DNA of 8,276 nt from Bacillota bacterium (GTDB lineage: Bacteria; Bacillota; Clostridia; Lachnospirales; Bianqueaceae), in contig JAFVHC010000356.1 in NCBI GenBank assembly GCA_017474705.1, positions 1-8,276 on the forward strand, written 5' to 3'. Made by a program: the position numbers and the translations under genes. Shown piece by piece: positions 5,624-8,276 of the stretch; position 1 is the first letter of the stretch; the number at the start of each line of letters is the position of its first letter. Below the pieces are notes generated by a model, which searched no databases, was not told the origin of the DNA, and saw only the letters and a list, made by a program, of their open reading frames with translations.

Positions 5624-8276
5624 ATGGAACTGAAACGAGTGGAAATGATCGGCTTCAAGTCCTTTCCGGAGAAGCTGAGTGTAGAATTCGACCGTGGCAT
5701 CACGGCGATCATCGGACCGAACGGAAGCGGCAAGAGCAACATCTCCGACGCGATCCGCTGGGTCTTGGGCGAGCAGAGCGCGAAATCTCTGCGAGGGTCC
5801 CGCATGGAAGATGTCATTTTTGCGGGCACGGAACGCAGACGCCCTCTGGGATATGCGCAGGTCACCCTGGTACTGGATAACAGGGATCATAAGATCCCAC
5901 TGTCTTTTGACGAGATCTCCATCTGCCGGCGGGTCTACCGTTCCGGTGAAAGTGAGTATTACGTCAATCAGATCCGGTATCGTCTGAAGGATATCCATGA
6001 AATGCTGATGGATACCGGTATCGGTAAAGATGGTTATTCCATCATCGGACAGGGTCGTATCGATCAGCTGCTTTCGAACAAACCGCAGGAGCGGCGTGTG
6101 ATCTTCGAAGAAGCGGCAGGTATCGTGAAATTCAAGACCCGCCGCGATGAAGCACGTAAACAGCGGGCAGAAGAAGCCTTGGCACTGGAACGCGTCAATG
6201 ATCGCCTGATGGATATGGAACAGCGCCTGGGGCCGCTGAAAGCACAGGCGGAGACCGCTCGTCAATATAAAGAGCTGGATGATGAACTGAGAGTCTACGA
6301 GATCAACAACTTTTTGGATCAGTATCATCAGTATAAAGCCCAGTATGATAAAAACGCTGAGCAGATGGAACGGCTGAACCAGGACCTTGCGGAGGCCGGT
6401 GCCCGCCAGGAGGAGGCCAAAGCCAGGTCGAGCCGGCTGGCGCAGGAAGTAGAAAGCGCCGGGGCGGCCGTTACCGCTGTGTATAATGAATTGAGCCAGG
6501 CTAGGTTGGACAGGGAAGCTACAGAAGGCGAAAAACGCCTGTCCGAGCAGCAAAAAGAGCACCTGGAGCAGGAGATCTGCCTCAGCACCCAGCGCCTTAA
6601 CGAAGTCAAGGAAAAACTGTCTCAGCGCAGCCGTACGGTCACGTTGGAAGAAAAATCCTTGAAGGAACTTGAAAAAGAAGATCAGGAGAAGGAAGCGCGT
6701 CAGAACGTTTGCATCGAAGAGGACCGAAAACAGTCGGAAGAGTTGCTGCGATGCGGACAGCAGGTGCTTCGTAAGGAACATGAGGTCGCGGAAGCCAAGG
6801 CAGCCGTAGACGAGCTGGATCTGAGCCGTGCGCGCATGGAAGCGCAGGTGGAACAGACAGCACAGACCATGACGGGTGTCGATGAACATGTTTCTGATCT
6901 GATCCGATCCGCGGCAGACAACGACAAAAAGATCGCTGAGGCTGAGGAAAAAGATCATATCCTGGCCGATGAGGAAACTGAAGTGACCGCTTCGATCGAG
7001 CGTATCCAGACCCAGGACCAAAACCTGAAAGAACAGATGCTCACGCAGCAGCAGGCGGTCGATGAGAATCAGGCGGAAGGACGCCGGTTGGCCGACCGCA
7101 TCAAATGGCTGGAGGATCTGGAACGCGAGTATGAAGGCTATTCCGCCAGTGTGCGTACAGTCATGCAGCTGAAGGATAAGCATCCGTTGGAATGGCGCGC
7201 CATCAAAGGCACCGTTGCAGACGTGCTGCATGTGCCGGATGAGCTGACGACAGCAATGAACATCGCTTTGGGTCCCGCTGTGCAGAACATTATCGTGGAT
7301 ACACAGAGCGATGCCCGGAAGCTGATCGAGATCCTGCGCAGCCGCAAAGCCGGAAGAGCGACCTTCCAACCGCTGGACAGTGTCACGGGACGGGATCACG
7401 GCCGCAGTGCCGGTGATATCGAACGGCTCGTGCAGCAGGATCCTCAGGTCCTGGGGTTTGCAGATACATTGGTCTCTTTCGATCCGGTATATCAGAAGGT
7501 GATCAGCCGTCTGCTGGCCAACGTCATCGTCGTGCGTGATTTCGAAGCCGGCGCATCGCTAAGCCGTAAGTATAACATGTATTACCGTGTCGTCACTCTG
7601 AAAGGCGATATCTTCAATATCGGCGGCTCCATCACAGGCGGAAGTCAGGCGGAAAAGAGCAATCATATCCTGGGACGCCGTTCGGAAAAGGAGCATACGC
7701 AGAAGGAACTCAGTGAACAGAAAGAAGCGTTCCGCGTCCTGGCCGCCCGTCTTGCCGGGCTTCGGCACGAGCGCGATTCGCTGAGTCTGAAGGTGCAGGA
7801 CGAAAAGGACCGTCTGTATCGCATCCAGGAAGACCGGCTTTCGATCAGTCAGGAGCTGGGGCAGCTGCGTTTTGTTTCCGAGCAGCTGGAACAGCAAAAA
7901 GATCAGTTCGATAAAGAACAGCAGGAACAGGCGCTGGAAATGGAAGAGCGTGACAGACGTCTGGCCGAGATCAAAGCTTCTTTGACAGAGGCGGAAGAAA
8001 AACTGCTTTCCCTTCGTCAGGAAGCGGAGCAGCTGCAGCAGGAGCAGACGGTACGCCGTCAGCAGCATGAACAACTGCGCGTCGAGCTGATGCAGCTGCA
8101 GATGGACCGCGGTGCGATCGCACAGCAGAGAAGTTCGTTGGAACGCACCATGGAGTGGGAGTACAACGAGATCGAGGACTTGAGCACGGAAGCGGATCAG
8201 ATCCTGGATCAGACCGCCTCTGCCCGTGAACAGATCGAACAGGCGGCCGCTAAGGTCGAAGCATGTTCTGCACGGA
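5624..8276 (+). CDS. smc: Chromosome segregation protein SMC (3' truncated by window)
   Basis: SMC is the ATPase core of bacterial condensin; with ScpA and ScpB it extrudes DNA loops and keeps sister chromosomes apart. The frame is open from ATG 5624 (GAGG 5 bases upstream) to the window end, 884 codons, about three quarters of a typical protein of nearly 1,190. Seen in order: the N-terminal start MELKRVEMIGFKSF, Walker A GPNGSGKS (31-38), R57 in the SLRG motif, the Q-loop segment IIGQGRID with Q143, FEEAAGI leading into the first coiled coil (about 165-515, rich in Glu, Gln, Lys and Arg), the hinge (about 520-675) with the glycine-rich GGSITGGS dimer-interface motif, and part of the returning coiled coil. 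The C-terminal ABC signature and Walker B lie beyond the window. No frameshift or internal stop was found on translation. ftsY often follows. Confidence 0.97.
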   Translation, partial: MELKRVEMIGFKSFPEKLSVEFDRGITAIIGPNGSGKSNISDAIRWVLGEQSAKSLRGSRMEDVIFAGTERRRPLGYAQVTLVLDNRDHKIPLSFDEISICRRVYRSGESEYYVNQIRYRLKDIHEMLMDTGIGKDGYSIIGQGRIDQLLSNKPQERRVIFEEAAGIVKFKTRRDEARKQRAEEALALERVNDRLMDMEQRLGPLKAQAETARQYKELDDELRVYEINNFLDQYHQYKAQYDKNAEQMERLNQDLAEAGARQEEAKARSSRLAQEVESAGAAVTAVYNELSQARLDREATEGEKRLSEQQKEHLEQEICLSTQRLNEVKEKLSQRSRTVTLEEKSLKELEKEDQEKEARQNVCIEEDRKQSEELLRCGQQVLRKEHEVAEAKAAVDELDLSRARMEAQVEQTAQTMTGVDEHVSDLIRSAADNDKKIAEAEEKDHILADEETEVTASIERIQTQDQNLKEQMLTQQQAVDENQAEGRRLADRIKWLEDLEREYEGYSASVRTVMQLKDKHPLEWRAIKGTVADVLHVPDELTTAMNIALGPAVQNIIVDTQSDARKLIEILRSRKAGRATFQPLDSVTGRDHGRSAGDIERLVQQDPQVLGFADTLVSFDPVYQKVISRLLANVIVVRDFEAGASLSRKYNMYYRVVTLKGDIFNIGGSITGGSQAEKSNHILGRRSEKEHTQKELSEQKEAFRVLAARLAGLRHERDSLSLKVQDEKDRLYRIQEDRLSISQELGQLRFVSEQLEQQKDQFDKEQQEQALEMEERDRRLAEIKASLTEAEEKLLSLRQEAEQLQQEQTVRRQQHEQLRVELMQLQMDRGAIAQQRSSLERTMEWEYNEIEDLSTEADQILDQTASAREQIEQAAAKVEACSAR

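Noticed and set aside
5605..5987. Plus-strand open frames overlapping the smc start in other frames
   Set aside because: They overlap the SMC Walker A region in the wrong frames and have no family resemblance.
5306..7399. A 697-codon open frame on the minus strand
   Set aside because: It lies antisense to rnc and smc, whose protein families are unmistakable. Its product is low-complexity (rich in Leu, Phe, Gln), as expected from the reverse of a Glu/Gln/Lys coiled coil, and it crosses two genes.
1..8276. Mobile elements, CRISPR arrays, tRNA, rRNA, riboswitches, toxin-antitoxin or defence genes
   Set aside because: Both strands were read through; the plus strand is filled with eight core genes, the gaps are at most 69 bases, and no repeats, terminal inverted repeats or RNA gene signatures were seen.

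Overview
The window is a compact, entirely plus-strand stretch of bacterial chromosome with eight head-to-tail protein genes and almost no intergenic DNA. Gene order is polA (3' part) - coaE - family 5 solute-binding lipoprotein - recU - plsX - acpP - rnc - smc (5' part). RecU is a Bacillota hallmark and the plsX-acpP-rnc-smc run is typical of that phylum, so a Gram-positive Bacillota member is the best fit. G+C looks like 50-55% by eye. The ACP, RecU and CoaE variants and the absence of mutM between polA and coaE would suit a higher-GC Erysipelotrichia-like lineage, but that is inference and not proven by the sequence.

Region 1 (1-2965) holds the end of DNA polymerase I, dephospho-CoA kinase overlapping it by 14 bases, and a secreted lipoprotein whose ATG overlaps the coaE stop (ATGA). 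Region 2 (2967-3512) is recU, one base after the lipoprotein stop. These four genes are packed so tightly that one transcript with translational coupling is likely.

Region 3 (3513-3574) is a 62-base gap with a good sigma-A-type promoter candidate whose -35 box overlaps the recU stop, followed by a strong ribosome binding site. It probably starts the plsX-acpP unit (3575-4849), which supplies the acyl-phosphate for phospholipid synthesis and the acyl carrier protein. A hairpin plus T-run lies in the 69-base gap after acpP, then rnc (RNase III) and smc (condensin, cut off by the window end in its second coiled coil).

All genes are core housekeeping functions: DNA repair and recombination, CoA and lipid synthesis, RNA processing, chromosome organisation. 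CoA made by CoaE feeds the phosphopantetheine arm of AcpP, whose acyl groups PlsX converts to acyl-phosphate. I found no phage, insertion sequence, CRISPR, toxin-antitoxin, tRNA or rRNA, and no convincing undescribed system. The items most worth a second look are the lone solute-binding lipoprotein embedded between coaE and recU, the strong excess of GATC, the altered core motif of CoaE, and the hairpin in front of rnc.
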